Shown piece after piece: positions 63,301 to 64,000 of a DNA stretch of 64,000 nucleotides. A program made the translations under genes and the position numbers. Numbering within the stretch: position 1 is the stretch's first letter; the number at the start of each line of letters is the position of its first letter. Below the pieces are notes generated by a model. That model was not told where the DNA came from. It did no database searches and saw only the letters and a list, made by a program, of their open reading frames with translations. Source of the DNA: Phycomyces blakesleeanus NRRL 1555(-) (Eukaryota > Mucoromycota > Mucoromycetes > Mucorales > Phycomycetaceae); contig NW_017265155.1 of NCBI RefSeq assembly GCF_001638985.1, positions 744,001 to 808,000 of the forward strand, written 5' to 3'.

Positions 63301-64000
63301 GTGTAAAAATTTGCTTTTTATTCTTGAATTCAAGAAAAACTTGTTTCGCAAGTTCATTCGTCACACTGCGTCAGGTTAACCTAGTACCTATTGCATAGTT
63401 TTAGAATGTGGCACACCAGGAGTACATATTGTGACACCAAGAAATTAGTCCTTAAAAGATACTCTCCAGCAACGTTACGGAATAAATCAATAGGACTATA
63501 TGTCGGCTGACTTCACCTGTGTGGTCTTACAAATAGTCGTTGCCACACCAGACGAGGAATTGGATAAAACTTTTTATAGAACAGATACGACAGAAAAGTT
63601 AGCTCTGGATCATCAATTGATTTTTGCTTAAGACTTGAAAAAAATCCATGATAAACCTTGGGAGAGAAAGATTTGTTGATTTTATAAAACTTGCTAGATA
63701 AACCAGCGATAACTCATAAAAGGAAATATGATTCCGCTTACCTTTCACCAGCAATAACTAGCTAGATGATCGAGATAAATTTAAATAAAATTAAGCTTTG
63801 ATTATTATTATTATTATTATTATAGTAATAGTATAGTTTCTTGTTGCTTTAAATATATACATATATCTATATTTATATATATGATTTATATATATATAAT
63901 GATGGGTTACAACAATTGCTTATTTTGTCGTATAAATATTTATGTTAAATCTCTTGTATCCATAGTAACAATTTCAATTCACCCAAAAATGAAGAGTTAA
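60353..64000. other. Gene-poor tail of the window
   Basis: About 3.6 kb of AT-rich sequence. No frame resembles a known protein and stops occur at the density expected by chance. ATT and AT microsatellites lie near 63800-63900. A short palindrome (CCTTTCCAACATATGGTTGG) is at about 62502-62525. No tRNA was found. A B-box-like GTTCGAATCC on the minus strand near 61860 has no tRNA fold around it. Confidence 0.6.

Noticed and set aside
61860..63650. A long minus-strand frame with protein-like stretches (e.g. ILTDQTGQTLLTDQ), possibly an old transposon gene
   Set aside because: I counted roughly 18 stops in about 270 codons, which is what AT-rich random sequence gives. No motif of any family was visible.

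Overview
This window looks like nuclear DNA of an early-diverging fungus, most likely a Mucoromycota or Mucorales species. The sequence is AT-rich and its genes carry many short introns. Conserved eukaryotic genes are interleaved with transposon debris, and one expressed-looking gene (37516-38712) belongs to no family I can name. I infer the assignment from gene structure and protein style, not from a database search. Gene models were built by hand from splice motifs and protein-family conservation. In every spliced conserved-family model the summed exons are divisible by three and end at a stop codon.

Layout. 1-10246 is gene-poor and repeat-rich. It has a (GTCGTAAT-like)n minisatellite ending in a 100-N gap, and a pair of ~450-bp inverted repeats (2848-3305 and 7521-7958). 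Between those arms lies the strangest object here: four well-formed spliceosomal introns, with a duplicated 77-nt non-coding exon, leading into ~1.2 kb that aligns by eye to 5.8S plus the 5' third of 28S rRNA. It is highly divergent, has no ITS2 and is truncated. 10247-24237 is a dense housekeeping block: prohibitin-1 (-), Vps27/ESCRT-0 (-), Prp2/DHX16 spliceosomal helicase (+), a DUF202 membrane protein (-), the BCD1 box C/D snoRNP factor (+), mitochondrial GatC (-) and a UBC7/UBE2G1-type E2 (+). Several pairs share short divergent promoters. 24756-26221 is a complete Tc1/mariner-like element with TA duplication, 46-bp TIRs and a transposase broken by a stop codon right after the catalytic Glu. 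29094-34105 encodes the Sin3 corepressor. 35294-35758 encodes a secreted Cys-rich, probably GPI-anchored protein, and 37516-38712 the unknown four-exon protein. 39446-44918 is a 32-exon vacuolar alpha-mannosidase (Ams1-like).

45334-47000 holds a large foldback hairpin and a gag-like ORF. 47397-52319 holds CMC2 (+), an NFX1/FAP1-type zinc-finger protein (-) and an A20/AN1 zinc-finger protein (-). 53200-57000 is a graveyard: a decayed Fanzor/TnpB-like nuclease with RuvC-I, -II and -III relics in order, then a CENP-B/Tigger-like fragment. 57840-60352 encodes RPA1. 60353-64000 shows no gene I can support.

The genes do not form one pathway. They cover mitochondrial maintenance (PHB1, GatC, CMC2), RNA processing (Prp2, BCD1), protein sorting and degradation (Vps27, Ubc7, Ams1), transcription (Sin3, NFX1) and DNA replication/repair (RPA1). 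The points most worth following up are the spliced, divergent rRNA-like locus at ~4780-6850, the Fanzor-like relic, and the run of GC-AG introns in the Ubc7 and alpha-mannosidase genes.
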